From assembly GCF_000805675.1 (NCBI RefSeq), contig NZ_JSEF01000004.1:124001-188000 (forward strand): a stretch of 64,000 bases of DNA, given 5' to 3'. Of this stretch, positions 8,336 to 16,150 are shown piece after piece. The position numbers and the translations under genes are program-made. Under the pieces are notes generated by a model. It was not told the origin of the DNA and ran no database searches. It saw only the letters and a program-made list of their open reading frames with translations. This DNA is from Corynebacterium minutissimum. Lineage in GTDB: Bacteria > Actinomycetota > Actinomycetes > Mycobacteriales > Mycobacteriaceae. Position 1 is the first letter of the stretch, and each line of letters begins with the position of its first letter.

Positions 8336-8539
8336 CTAGGCGAGGTGGTAGTTATCCACGTCGTAGCCGTTGAACTCGCGCTCCACGCCGTAGTCGTCAA
8401 CAGACGTGAACTGGGTGCCATTTTCAATGGCAAAGCGCAGGTTATCTACGCGGGAGGAGGGGTCACCCGCGACGGCACCTGCGGGGAAGTAAAAGGTGTC
8501 GCCACCTTTGAGCTTGACGATGAGTGATTCGAAGCTCAT
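8336..8539 (-). CDS. Small hypothetical protein
   Basis: A 67-residue acidic, soluble protein with no membrane segment and no family that I recognise. It begins MSFESLIVKLKGG and has a strong ribosome-binding site (AAGGAG) at good distance, which supports it being real. It lies upstream of the ABC exporter genes on the same strand with about 50 bases between, so the two might be co-transcribed, although the exporter has its own -10-like element. Confidence 0.65.
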   Translation of the reverse strand: MSFESLIVKLKGGDTFYFPAGAVAGDPSSRVDNLRFAIENGTQFTSVDDYGVEREFNGYDVDNYHLA

Positions 8540-8615
8540 GTCCTAATCTCCTTGGGGGTGCTGCTACCACTACAAACTCCAGCGCGACAACAACGCGCGG
8601 GCACCGATCGTCGGC

Positions 8616-8638
8616 CGATCGATGGAAGTCATCGATCG
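8616..8638. repeat. CGATCGAT-rich inverted repeat
   Basis: CGATCGATG (8616-8624) and CATCGATCG (8630-8638) form a perfect 9-bp inverted repeat around GAAGT, and another CGATCG sits at 8605-8610. It lies about 80 bases upstream of the 67-residue gene and may be a regulator's operator. No regulator gene is adjacent. Confidence 0.45.
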
Positions 8639-8691
8639 ATTCAAGCAGGTCGCGCGCGCGGGGGCAAAGCAGTGAGATCAAGACAACGAAA

Positions 8692-8719
8692 CCCTCTCCC
8701 CCAAAGTCGGGGGAGAGGG
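8692..8719 (-). terminator. Terminator of the coiled-coil membrane protein gene
   Basis: A perfect 11-bp stem (CCCTCTCCCCC with GGGGGAGAGGG) around a 6-base loop. On the minus strand it is followed by a T-rich GTTTCGTTGTC, which suits the end of the gene at 8766-9650. Confidence 0.85.
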
Positions 8720-8765
8720 TGACGTGACGTGTGAGTTAGGCAGGGCGGCTTAGCCTGCGAAAGGA

Positions 8766-9650
8766 TTAATTCTCATCCTCGGTGCGCAGGCGGTGCTTGC
8801 CCTCAGATTCGTGGTCATCGGTAATGCGGGAGGTGTCAACGCCCTCGCTGTCGGCGTTGCTGACCTCGATTTCGGTCTCCACGGCGTCCTGGATCGCGGT
8901 TTCTTCCTCGCGGTGCTTAGCCAGCTGCTCGTCGAGGGAACCCAGCAGCTCCTCATCGCGCTCGACGACGCCATCCTCAGCCAGGTCGGAGCCTTGCGAC
9001 GGGACCTTAGCGTCATCTTCGGTGGTGGAGGTGTAGACCAAGGTGGAGCCCTGCGGTGCAGACGTAGACGGGGTGGTGAAGTCCTCCACGCGCGGCGGAA
9101 CCTTGGATTCTTCCTTCTTCTGGGTGAAGAAGTAGTACACACCACCGGCGATGGCGGCAATAGCGGCCACGAGTGCGGAGATGAGCCATACCTTCGAGCC
9201 CTTCTTCTCCTTGCCGGTGGCCTTGCGGGCCTTCTTCTGGACCTGAGCTGCCTTCTTACGGGCCTTCTTGTCTGCCTTGGTGGCCTTCTTTTCAGTCTGC
9301 TTGCGCAGCGAGGCGGCCTTCTTTTCGGCCTGCTTCTGTGCCTTGCTTAGGCGCGTGGAGGCCTTGTCCTGGGCGTCTTCAGCCGCAGCGGCCAGCTTCT
9401 CGGCGGTGTTTTCGCTGCGCTCCTTGAGCTCCTCCAGGGCGCGCTCGAGGCGGGAGTGGGCAGCCTTGGTTACGGCACCAGCCTCACGGCGGGCCTCCGG
9501 GAACCAGTCTTGGTCGCGCTCGTCCATACGTGCGGCGGCGGTTTCAAGAACGGAGTAGGCCTCGCGGGACTTTTCCTCGCGGTAGTCCTGGAAACGGTTC
9601 CACAGGGAGGAGGCCACCTGGACGGTGGTGGACAAAGCGGTGGAGTTCAT
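8766..9650 (-). CDS. Coiled-coil single-span membrane protein of unknown function
   Basis: A 294-residue protein in three parts. Residues 1-150 are helical, very rich in Ala, Lys, Glu and Arg, and become a Lys/Ala track like that of a DNA- or envelope-binding tail. One membrane helix follows (about 154-174, VWLISALVAAIAAIAGGVYYFF). The rest is acidic and disordered. With no signal peptide, the basic coiled coil is probably cytoplasmic. I recognise no domain. The ribosome-binding site AAGGAGA fixes the start. A strong terminator lies 46 bases beyond the stop, so it is a single-gene unit. Confidence 0.8.
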   Translation of the reverse strand: MNSTALSTTVQVASSLWNRFQDYREEKSREAYSVLETAAARMDERDQDWFPEARREAGAVTKAAHSRLERALEELKERSENTAEKLAAAAEDAQDKASTRLSKAQKQAEKKAASLRKQTEKKATKADKKARKKAAQVQKKARKATGKEKKGSKVWLISALVAAIAAIAGGVYYFFTQKKEESKVPPRVEDFTTPSTSAPQGSTLVYTSTTEDDAKVPSQGSDLAEDGVVERDEELLGSLDEQLAKHREEETAIQDAVETEIEVSNADSEGVDTSRITDDHESEGKHRLRTEDEN

Positions 9651-9780
9651 CGGGAGTGGTTCTCCTTTTCGTAGCGTGTGTTAGGGGAGGAGCGGTGTTA
9701 TTTCGCTGGGTACTCCCTTTCAGCGTAGTGGCGCCGGCCATGCCCCGCCACTGGGTGTGGGGAGCGCCAAGCAGTACGGC

Positions 9781-9802
9781 CAAAATAGACAGCTTTGTAC
9801 GG
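9781..9802. promoter_or_regulatory. TAGAC-type operator candidate upstream of metF, copy 1
   Basis: CAAAATAGACAGCTTTGTAC is repeated almost exactly 111 bases downstream. It contains TAGAC-N6-GT, one full half-site and part of the other of the TAGAC-N6-GTCTA motif described for McbR, the methionine and cysteine regulator of corynebacteria. The position before metF-metE fits that regulator. The second half-site (GTACG) is imperfect. Confidence 0.45.
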
Positions 9803-9891
9803 ATCGGGAATATTTTATTCACCTTGGGTTGCGGCTAACGGTGCAGCTGGCCGGGCTAAAAAGGTATGACCAATAAGTAAATGCTTCCCGT

Positions 9892-9913
9892 CAAAATGGA
9901 CAGCTTGGTACGT
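9892..9913. promoter_or_regulatory. TAGAC-type operator candidate upstream of metF, copy 2
   Basis: CAAAATGGACAGCTTGGTAC differs from the copy at 9781 at two positions in 20. It lies 53 bases before the metF start and could overlap its promoter. The stretch 9651-9965 between the two divergent genes holds nothing else that I can name. Confidence 0.45.
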
Positions 9914-9965
9914 TTTCATCAACAGCAACGAAGACTTACCCCGATAACCTGCAGAGGAGGTGGCT

Positions 9966-10889
9966 ATGTCCCCGCGACTCTCCGCGTCCGCGCCACTAGA
10001 CCAAATCAGCGAAGATACACCAAAGCGCCTCGAGCGCACCGCTCTCTCCTTTGAAGTGATCCCGCCGCGTCACGACGCCGATGCCGCCAAGATTGACCGC
10101 CTGCTCGCCACGCTGTCCGCGTATAACCCGGACTACATCGCGGTGACCAGCTCCCAGCGCTCTGGCTGGCTTAAGGGCACCGCGGCGTTCATTGAGAAGA
10201 TTTCCCGCGATACCGCGATGCGTCCACTGGCTCATCTGGCCTGCACCGCCGGTACTGAGCAGGAGCTCATTGGCTGGATCGACACGCTTGTCGACGCCGG
10301 CGTGCGCGGCCTCCTCGCCCTCCGCGGTGACCTCCCCGAGGAGGGCATGCCTGAAGGCCACCTGCCGCATGCAGACTCCCTCGTCCGGCTTATCCGCCGC
10401 TGGGAATCCGCCCGCGTGGCGCGTTTGGCTGCGGGCCGCTTGGCGGTCGGTGTGGCTTGTTACCCCAACGGCCACGCCGAGTCCGCCACGCCGGACGAAG
10501 ATATCGACGTCCTTTTGGCCAAGCAGCGCCTCGGCGCGGACTTCGCCATAACCCAGCTTTTCTTTGACGCGGAAGATTACGTTCGCTTTGCCCAGCGCGC
10601 CCGGCTGGCGGGTGTGCGCATTCCGCTCATCCCCGGGATCATGCCTATGACTAGTCGTGCTCGGGTGGAGCGAATGTGCCAGCTGTCCGGGCTGGATGGG
10701 CCGACAAAGGTCCTTGACCGGCTCGCGGCAGCGACCTCATCCGAGGAAGAACAAGAAATAGGCATGCAGATTACAGCCTCATTGGCGCAATCCGTGCTGA
10801 ACGCCGGTGCCGATGGACTGCACATCTACACGCACAACAACCCTGACATTACGACTGACCTGCTGAATCGAATTGGAGTCACCCCATGA
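9966..10889 (+). CDS. metF: Methylenetetrahydrofolate reductase
   Basis: Reduces 5,10-methylene-THF to 5-methyl-THF, the methyl donor for methionine synthesis. The 307-residue FAD-dependent TIM barrel shows the family's FEVIPPR start, the LALRGD segment and a QLFFDAEDY stretch with PLIPGIMP. The start at ATG 9966 is chosen because AGAGGAGG sits 5 bases before it; an in-frame GTG at 9960 overlaps that site. The stop overlaps the metE start by 4 bases (ATGA), so the two are translated together and supply substrate to each other. Confidence 0.93.
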   Translation: MSPRLSASAPLDQISEDTPKRLERTALSFEVIPPRHDADAAKIDRLLATLSAYNPDYIAVTSSQRSGWLKGTAAFIEKISRDTAMRPLAHLACTAGTEQELIGWIDTLVDAGVRGLLALRGDLPEEGMPEGHLPHADSLVRLIRRWESARVARLAAGRLAVGVACYPNGHAESATPDEDIDVLLAKQRLGADFAITQLFFDAEDYVRFAQRARLAGVRIPLIPGIMPMTSRARVERMCQLSGLDGPTKVLDRLAAATSSEEEQEIGMQITASLAQSVLNAGADGLHIYTHNNPDITTDLLNRIGVTP

Positions 10890-13150
10890 CCGCATCCTTC
10901 CCTAAGGCCACAATTGAGGGCTACCCCCGCGTTGGCGCTCACCGCGAACTCAAGCGCGCGCTGGAGTCTTACTGGTCCGGCAAGATTGACGCTGAGACTT
11001 TCGAGTCCGCAGCACACTCCCTGCGCCTCGACACGTACGCTCGACTCAAGGAGCTGGGTCTCACTGAGGATTACGCCATCCCGGCCGACGTCGCCTACTA
11101 CGACCACGTTCTCGAGACCGCGCTGACCGTGGGTGCGGTCGAGGGCGAGAGCCTCGATGACGAGTTCACCCTGGCCCGTGGCAACAAGGACACCGCGCCG
11201 CTGGAGATGACCAAGTGGTTCGACACCAACTACCACTACATCGTTCCGGAAATCACCGATGACCAGCCCTTCACCGCCCGCCCGCAGCGCGTGCTGAAGA
11301 TCGTGGAGGAGGCCCGCGCGGCTGGCCACACCGTGCGCCCGGTTCTCGTTGGCCCGGTGACCCTTCTGGCCCTGTCCAAGCAGGCTGAAGGCGCTACCAC
11401 GCAGCCGCTCGACCGCCTCGATGAGCTGGTGGAGTCCTACCTCACCGTGCTGGAGCAGCTTGCCGACGCCAACGTGGAGTGGATCCAGTTGGCCGAGCCG
11501 GCCCTGGTTGCTGACCTCGCCGCGGCTGACGACGCCACCCTGGCCGCTGCCCTCAAGACCGCCTATGGCCGCATCCTCGCCGCGGAAAAGCGCCCGCAGG
11601 TCTACCTGACGTCGCCTTATGGCTCCCTTAACGCTGGCCTCGACGCCATCGCTGAGCTTAAGCCGGAGGCTGCCCAGGTCGATCTCTCCGTGGGTACCTT
11701 GGCTCTGGACAACTCCTACCTCGAGCGCGTAAAGAAACTCGCCGAGGCAACCCACCTCGCCGCCGGCCTCATCGACGGCCGCAACGTCTGGGCCGCGAAC
11801 CTGCGCGACCTGCGCGAGAAGCTCGAGACCCTGGGTGAGGGTGTTACCGTAACCACCTCCGTCTCTCTGCAGCACGTCCCGCACACCGTTGAGGCAGAGA
11901 CCTCCCTGCCGGTGGATGTTGCTACGTGGTTCGCCTTCGCTGACGAGAAAATCCGTGAGGTCGTAGCACTCGCCGCCGGCCCCCTCGACGCCCCTGAGGC
12001 CTATGCACAAGCCGACCGCGCTGTGCGTACTCGCGCCGAGTCCTCTCGTACCCACAACCAGGCAGTTCAGGATCGCACCGCGCAGCTGCCGGAGGGCCAG
12101 GTCCAGCGCCAGCCGGAGTTCGCTGAGCGCAACAAGGCTCAAGAAGCCCTCGGCCTGCCGCAGCTGCCGACTACCACCATCGGCTCCTTCCCACAGACCT
12201 CTGAAATCCGTGCCGCCCGAGCCGCGCACCGCAAGGGCGAGCTCTCCGATGCTGACTACACCGAAGCCCTGCGCAACGAGGTGAAGTCCGTCATCGAACT
12301 GCAAGAACGTCTCGGCCTCGACGTCCTCGTCCACGGTGAGCCGGAGCGCAACGACATGGTGCAGTACTTCGCCGAGCTTCTCGACGGCTTCGTCGTCACC
12401 GAGAACGGTTGGGTCCAGTCCTACGGCTCCCGCTGCACCCGCCCGCCAATCGTCGTTGGCGACATCTCTCGCCCGAAGGCCATGACTACCGAGTGGGCGA
12501 AGTTTGCCCAGTCCCAGTCCGAGAAGCACGTCAAGGGCATGCTTACTGGCCCGGTGACCATCCTGGCTTGGTCCTTCGTGCGCGATGATGTTCACCAGTC
12601 CGTCTCCGCGGACCAGCTCGGCGTCGCGCTGGCCGACGAAGTCCGCGACCTCGAAGAGGCCGGCATCGACATCATCCAGATCGATGAGCCCGCCCTGCGC
12701 GAGCTGCTGCCGCTGCGCGAGCAGGACCGCAAGACCTACCTCGACTGGGCAGTTCGTTCCTTCCGCCTCGTAGCACTCGAGGCTAAGCCGACCACGCAGA
12801 TCCACACGCACCTCTGCTACTCGGAGTTCGGCCAGATTATCGACGCCGTCGCCGGCCTCGACGCCGACGTCACCTCCATCGAGGCGGCCCGTTCCCGCAT
12901 GGAGCTCCTCGAGGACATCGATGAAAAGTTCCACTCCGAGATTGGCCCGGGCATCTATGACATCCACTCGCCGCGCATCCCGTCCGTGGCGGAGATGGCC
13001 GAGCTCATCCGCGCCGCTCTCAAGAACGTGCCGGCCGAGCGCCTGTGGGTCAACCCGGACTGCGGCCTGAAGACACGAGGTTACGAGGAGACCGAGGCCT
13101 CCCTGCGCAACCTAGTCCTCGCCCGCGACGAGGTCCGCTCCAGCCTGTAG
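10886..13150 (+). CDS. metE: Cobalamin-independent methionine synthase
   Basis: Transfers the methyl group from 5-methyl-THF-polyglutamate to homocysteine. The 754-residue length is normal for MetE. The N-terminal half begins with a conserved [13 protein letters not shown], and the C-terminal catalytic half holds [23 protein letters not shown], the zinc-ligand segment HTHLCYSEF and [11 protein letters not shown]. All zinc-binding His, Cys and Glu positions appear intact. It is coupled to metF by a 4-base overlap. A hairpin follows within 15 bases of the stop. Confidence 0.96.
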   Translation: MTASFPKATIEGYPRVGAHRELKRALESYWSGKIDAETFESAAHSLRLDTYARLKELGLTEDYAIPADVAYYDHVLETALTVGAVEGESLDDEFTLARGNKDTAPLEMTKWFDTNYHYIVPEITDDQPFTARPQRVLKIVEEARAAGHTVRPVLVGPVTLLALSKQAEGATTQPLDRLDELVESYLTVLEQLADANVEWIQLAEPALVADLAAADDATLAAALKTAYGRILAAEKRPQVYLTSPYGSLNAGLDAIAELKPEAAQVDLSVGTLALDNSYLERVKKLAEATHLAAGLIDGRNVWAANLRDLREKLETLGEGVTVTTSVSLQHVPHTVEAETSLPVDVATWFAFADEKIREVVALAAGPLDAPEAYAQADRAVRTRAESSRTHNQAVQDRTAQLPEGQVQRQPEFAERNKAQEALGLPQLPTTTIGSFPQTSEIRAARAAHRKGELSDADYTEALRNEVKSVIELQERLGLDVLVHGEPERNDMVQYFAELLDGFVVTENGWVQSYGSRCTRPPIVVGDISRPKAMTTEWAKFAQSQSEKHVKGMLTGPVTILAWSFVRDDVHQSVSADQLGVALADEVRDLEEAGIDIIQIDEPALRELLPLREQDRKTYLDWAVRSFRLVALEAKPTTQIHTHLCYSEFGQIIDAVAGLDADVTSIEAARSRMELLEDIDEKFHSEIGPGIYDIHSPRIPSVAEMAELIRAALKNVPAERLWVNPDCGLKTRGYEETEASLRNLVLARDEVRSSL

Positions 13151-13164
13151 GCTCAAATCCTCTG

Positions 13165-13190
13165 GTTTAAACCTCTGAAGAGGTTTAAAC
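13165..13190. terminator. Hairpin shared by metE and the converging HAD gene
   Basis: GTTTAAACCTCT (13165-13176) is followed after 2 bases by its exact complement (13179-13190). It starts 14 bases after the metE stop and covers the stop codon of the HAD gene on the other strand. No T-run follows on either side, so it may act as an attenuating or transcript-stabilising hairpin rather than a classic terminator. Confidence 0.6.
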
Positions 13191-13823
13191 GAAGTTCATC
13201 GCCGTGAGCTCACTGAGCGCGGCGATGTCTCCGTGTCCACTCCTATCGAAGTGCAACGCCGTGAGCCCCGCCGCCCGTGCGCCCACCACATCGTTGGCGA
13301 GCGAATCTCCCACCATGAGAGTGGAGCTGGGCTCCACATTCAAACGTCGACAAGCTTCGAGATAGGCCTCTCGGTGCGGCTTTGGCTTAGTCATCTCCAC
13401 AGTGGGGAAGAGCTCGATCCCAGGCAGGTCGAGCCCGCCTGCGCGTAGTTTGCTCTCCTGCATATCTCGCGCCCCGTTCGTCAGCACACCGACCGTGAGA
13501 CCTAAATCCAGGACGTACTTCAGTACCTCCTGTGCGCCGTCCACCGCGCACCAATGCTTCTCGTACGCAGCCAGGTACGTGCCATATTCTGCGAGCGCCT
13601 CCTGCTCCGTCATCTCTGGCCGGCCCAGAAACTCGCGGCAACGCTCCACTCGTTGGCCTTGGTGGCTTACTTCGCCACGCTCGTACGCGGCGAACCACTT
13701 CCTTTCTATTTCGGCAAAACGCTCTTGATGCCCGCCCGGAAGCCAGTCCTCCACCGCCGCATGCATCGCGGCGGTGTGGTCCATGAGGGTGTCATCGAGA
13801 TCGAAGAGAATGGCGCGGATCAT
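13185..13823 (-). CDS. HAD-superfamily hydrolase, phosphatase-like
   Basis: A 212-residue HAD enzyme. Motif I is FDLDDTLMD, motif II is TNGA, motif III Lys lies in TKPKPHREAY and motif IV is MVGDSLANDVVGA, so the catalytic set is complete. The helical cap between motifs I and II places it in subfamily I, like YjjG-type nucleotidases. The frame stays open far upstream, but the real start is ATG 13823: TAGGGT lies 7 bases before it, the first motif follows at once, and the upstream part overlaps ppiA on the other strand. Confidence 0.88.
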   Translation of the reverse strand: MIRAILFDLDDTLMDHTAAMHAAVEDWLPGGHQERFAEIERKWFAAYERGEVSHQGQRVERCREFLGRPEMTEQEALAEYGTYLAAYEKHWCAVDGAQEVLKYVLDLGLTVGVLTNGARDMQESKLRAGGLDLPGIELFPTVEMTKPKPHREAYLEACRRLNVEPSSTLMVGDSLANDVVGARAAGLTALHFDRSGHGDIAALSELTAMNFV

Positions 13824-13901
13824 GCTTGTAACCCTACGCAGATCGCTGACAGCGTCGCGCCGGAACGACGCGCTGGGCGAAATTTCCATACAATGGCAGG
13901 C

Positions 13902-14423
13902 ATGACTCAGAAGACCGCAACTGCAACGATGCACACCAACTACGGTGACATTGTTATCGACCTGTTCGGTAACCACGCACCGGTAACCGTTGAGAACTTC
14001 ATCGGCCTGGCCAAGGGCGAGAAGGACTACACCACCCAGAACGCAAAGGGCGAGCAGTCCGGCCCGTTCTACGATGGCGCTATTTTCCACCGCGTCATTG
14101 ACCAGTTCATGATCCAGGGCGGCGACCCGACCGGCACCGGTCGTGGCGGTCCCGGCTACCAGTTCCAGGACGAGTTCCACCCGGAGCTGCAGTTCGACCG
14201 TCCGTTCCTGCTGGCCATGGCGAATGCCGGCCCAGGCACCAACGGCTCCCAGTTCTTCATCACCGTGGCGCCGACCCCGCACCTGAACAACCACCACACC
14301 ATCTTCGGTGAGGTTACCGATGCCGCCTCCCAGGAAGTTGTGTCCAAGATTGCGAAGGTCTCCACCGACCGCATGGACCGTCCGGCTGAGGACGTTGTTA
14401 TCGAGTCCATCGAGATCGCCTAA
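13902..14423 (+). CDS. ppiA: Cyclophilin-type peptidyl-prolyl isomerase
   Basis: A 173-residue cytoplasmic cyclophilin that speeds proline cis-trans isomerisation. Visible active-site segments include FHRVIDQFMIQGGDP (catalytic Arg), the AMANAGPGTNGSQFFIT core and HTIFGEV. There is no signal peptide. ATG 13902 (MTQKTATATM) is preferred over ATG 13893 because TACAAT lies 7 bases before it, fitting a leaderless message. A ppiA gene near gyrA followed by a membrane protein is a conserved actinobacterial arrangement. Confidence 0.95.
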   Translation: MTQKTATATMHTNYGDIVIDLFGNHAPVTVENFIGLAKGEKDYTTQNAKGEQSGPFYDGAIFHRVIDQFMIQGGDPTGTGRGGPGYQFQDEFHPELQFDRPFLLAMANAGPGTNGSQFFITVAPTPHLNNHHTIFGEVTDAASQEVVSKIAKVSTDRMDRPAEDVVIESIEIA

Positions 14424-14445
14424 GCGTTCTTAACTTTTCACTCGA

Positions 14446-14474
14446 GCCCGCTGCCACAAGATGTGGTGGCGGGC
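14446..14474 (+). terminator. Weak hairpin between ppiA and the rhomboid gene
   Basis: A 13-bp stem (14446-14458 with 14462-14474), including two G-T pairs, encloses AGA. No T-run follows, so it may only reduce read-through from ppiA. Confidence 0.5.
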
Positions 14475-14496
14475 TTGGTGCGTATAAGGAGCTTGT

Positions 14497-15141
14497 GTGA
14501 AGAACTATTTGAAATCAGCACCGGCCACCCTGGTGCTCATGGTCTTGTGCATCGGTGCCTGGCTGGCCACGGCCATTCAAGGCTCGTCCCTCTCTACGCC
14601 TTACTATCGCAGCATCTTGGCCCAAGACTGGACGCTGTGGGGCCCTGAAGTGTCCGAGCACCCCACAACTGTCATCACTGCGGGCTTTATGCACCTGGAC
14701 GCCGGGCACCTCCTGGTCAACATGGTGATGCTGCTGTTTGTGGGCAGGGAAGTAGAACGCGCCCTCGGCAGCGTGCTGTATGTGGCGGCCTATCTCATCT
14801 CCATTGTGGGCTCTTCCGCTGCAGTGCTGTGGATGGACTTCGGCACGCCCACGGTGGGCGCTTCCGGCGCTCTCTTCGCGCTTATGGGCTTGCTGATCGG
14901 CGTGTACCGCAGCCGCGGTCTGGATCTGCGGGCACCCATCGTCCTCGTGGTGGCCAATGTCATCTACAGCTTCGTGGCGGAGAACGTCTCCGTGTGGGGG
15001 CACTTGGGCGGTTTGCTCACAGGACTGTTGTTGGCACCATTCCTCTTTCACCAACGCACGTGGCTGCGCTGGCTGGGGATATGGCTTATCGCTGTCGTGG
15101 TAGCCGTGTTGGCGGCGCTGCGAGCTGGGCTTTGGGGATAA
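14497..15141 (+). CDS. Rhomboid-family intramembrane serine protease
   Basis: A 214-residue membrane protein with about six helices. It contains the rhomboid catalytic GASGALFALMG with the nucleophile Ser in the fourth segment, an upstream HLLVNMVML (oxyanion-side His-Asn) and the catalytic His in WGHLGGLLTG, so it should be active. Substrates are unknown. The GTG start at 14497 is supported by AAGGAG 6 bases before it. The neighbouring ppiA and downstream crgA match the usual actinobacterial order. Confidence 0.9.
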   Translation: MKNYLKSAPATLVLMVLCIGAWLATAIQGSSLSTPYYRSILAQDWTLWGPEVSEHPTTVITAGFMHLDAGHLLVNMVMLLFVGREVERALGSVLYVAAYLISIVGSSAAVLWMDFGTPTVGASGALFALMGLLIGVYRSRGLDLRAPIVLVVANVIYSFVAENVSVWGHLGGLLTGLLLAPFLFHQRTWLRWLGIWLIAVVVAVLAALRAGLWG

Positions 15142-15387
15142 CTCGGGCGTGTTATCCACCAAAACCTTTGTGCGAAAGAATTCCACATAAGTTATCCACA
15201 CTGTGGATAACTACATTTTTGTAATTTACCGAACGTGTGCACCAAGATTTGCCCAGATCAGCAGGTAAATCGCGTTCGATTGCAGTTTTTAATCGCCCTG
15301 TGAGGAGCGTGAAAACACTTATCCACAGGCTGTGGACAAGGGTTGTGAAATTCGATTTTCACAGAGTTATCCCCACCCTGTGGATAA
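15133..15387. other. Cluster of eight DnaA-box-like 9-mers
   Basis: TTATCCACA or a one-base variant occurs at 15192-15200 (+), 15202-15210 (-), 15319-15327 (+), 15379-15387 (-), 15331-15339 (-, TTGTCCACA), 15152-15160 (+, TTATCCACC), 15367-15375 (+, TTATCCCCA) and 15133-15141 (-, TTATCCCCA). Six form face-to-face pairs spaced 1, 3 and 3 bases. A palindrome TGTGAAA-N6-TTTCACA (15344-15363) lies among them. The gap 15142-15511 has no credible gene. DnaA binding is inferred from the 9-mer consensus; the paired layout could also suit a different dimeric regulator. Confidence 0.7.
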
Positions 15388-15511
15388 CTTTGTACCCACC
15401 GTGTTAACAGCTCTACGGTTATGGGATGGTGTTTGGAATTGCGTACTTTCGAATAGCGGTTGTCTATGTGGAATTCCCAAAGGTGCTCATCGAAAAAAGA
15501 TCGCACCCTAG

Positions 15512-16150
15512 TTAGCTCACCACTCCTGCGCGAAAGGCCCAGATCACGAGCTGTACTCGCGAACTAGCTCCCACTTTGGCCATCGCAGATGACAAATGAG
15601 TCTTGACCGTCGAGGGCTCCAAATACAGCTCGCGCCCGATTTCGATGTTGGTCAATCCTTTGCCCAGGGCCCGTACGCACTCGAGTTCGCGCGGCGTGAG
15701 TAGGGATGAATCTACCGTGGCCCGCGCTTTCCGCCGACCAAATTCCGCAATCACCCTTTTAGTAACCGCAGCGTCGACCATGCCTTCACCTGAGGCCGCG
15801 TGTTTGACGCCTTGAATGAGGTCGGTCATTGGGGAGTCTTTCAGCATGACGCCACAGGCACCGGCTTCGAGGGCGCCAAAGACGTATTCGTCTAGGTCAA
15901 AGGTCGTGATCACGATGACTGCTGGGGGATTGTCTTGCTTGTTAATCTCCGTGGTCGCGTAGATACCGTCCCCGTCAGGCATACGGATATCGAGGCACAC
16001 CACGTCAATGTCGCGTACCCTTGCAGCCGCTATCGCCTCATTTCCAGAAGCTGCCTCAGCCACAACTTCGATCTCTCCGGTGGCCTCGAAGATTGCCTTT
16101 AATCCCTGTCTGATCAGAGGTTGGTCATCAACTAACAAGACCCGAATCAT
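15512..16150 (-). CDS. LuxR/NarL-family response regulator
   Basis: A 212-residue regulator. The receiver domain (1-120) has DD at 8-9, the phospho-acceptor Asp in VVCLDIRMPDG and the Lys in MLKDS. A LuxR-type helix-turn-helix follows (about 148-205, LTPRELECVRALGKGLTNIEIG). Its start overlaps the end of the histidine kinase gene by 4 bases. The unit continues upstream with an ABC permease and ATPase, so this regulator probably controls that transporter in response to its substrate. It lies directly beside the DnaA-box-like cluster. Confidence 0.92.
   Translation of the reverse strand: MIRVLLVDDQPLIRQGLKAIFEATGEIEVVAEAASGNEAIAAARVRDIDVVCLDIRMPDGDGIYATTEINKQDNPPAVIVITTFDLDEYVFGALEAGACGVMLKDSPMTDLIQGVKHAASGEGMVDAAVTKRVIAEFGRRKARATVDSSLLTPRELECVRALGKGLTNIEIGRELYLEPSTVKTHLSSAMAKVGASSRVQLVIWAFRAGVVS

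Noticed and set aside
10826..12967. 713-codon minus-strand frame opposite metE
   Set aside because: Shadow of a strongly codon-biased gene; MetE motifs lie on the plus strand and the antisense chain matches nothing.
13554..13901. N-terminal extension of the ppiA frame
   Set aside because: The extra residues lie opposite the HAD gene and carry no cyclophilin sequence; the start at 13902 has a promoter element at the right distance.
15133..15387. Calling the DnaA-box-like cluster the chromosomal origin
   Set aside because: dnaA, dnaN and an AT-rich unwinding region are not seen here, and the boxes are paired palindromes; only a DnaA-binding or other regulatory cluster is supported.
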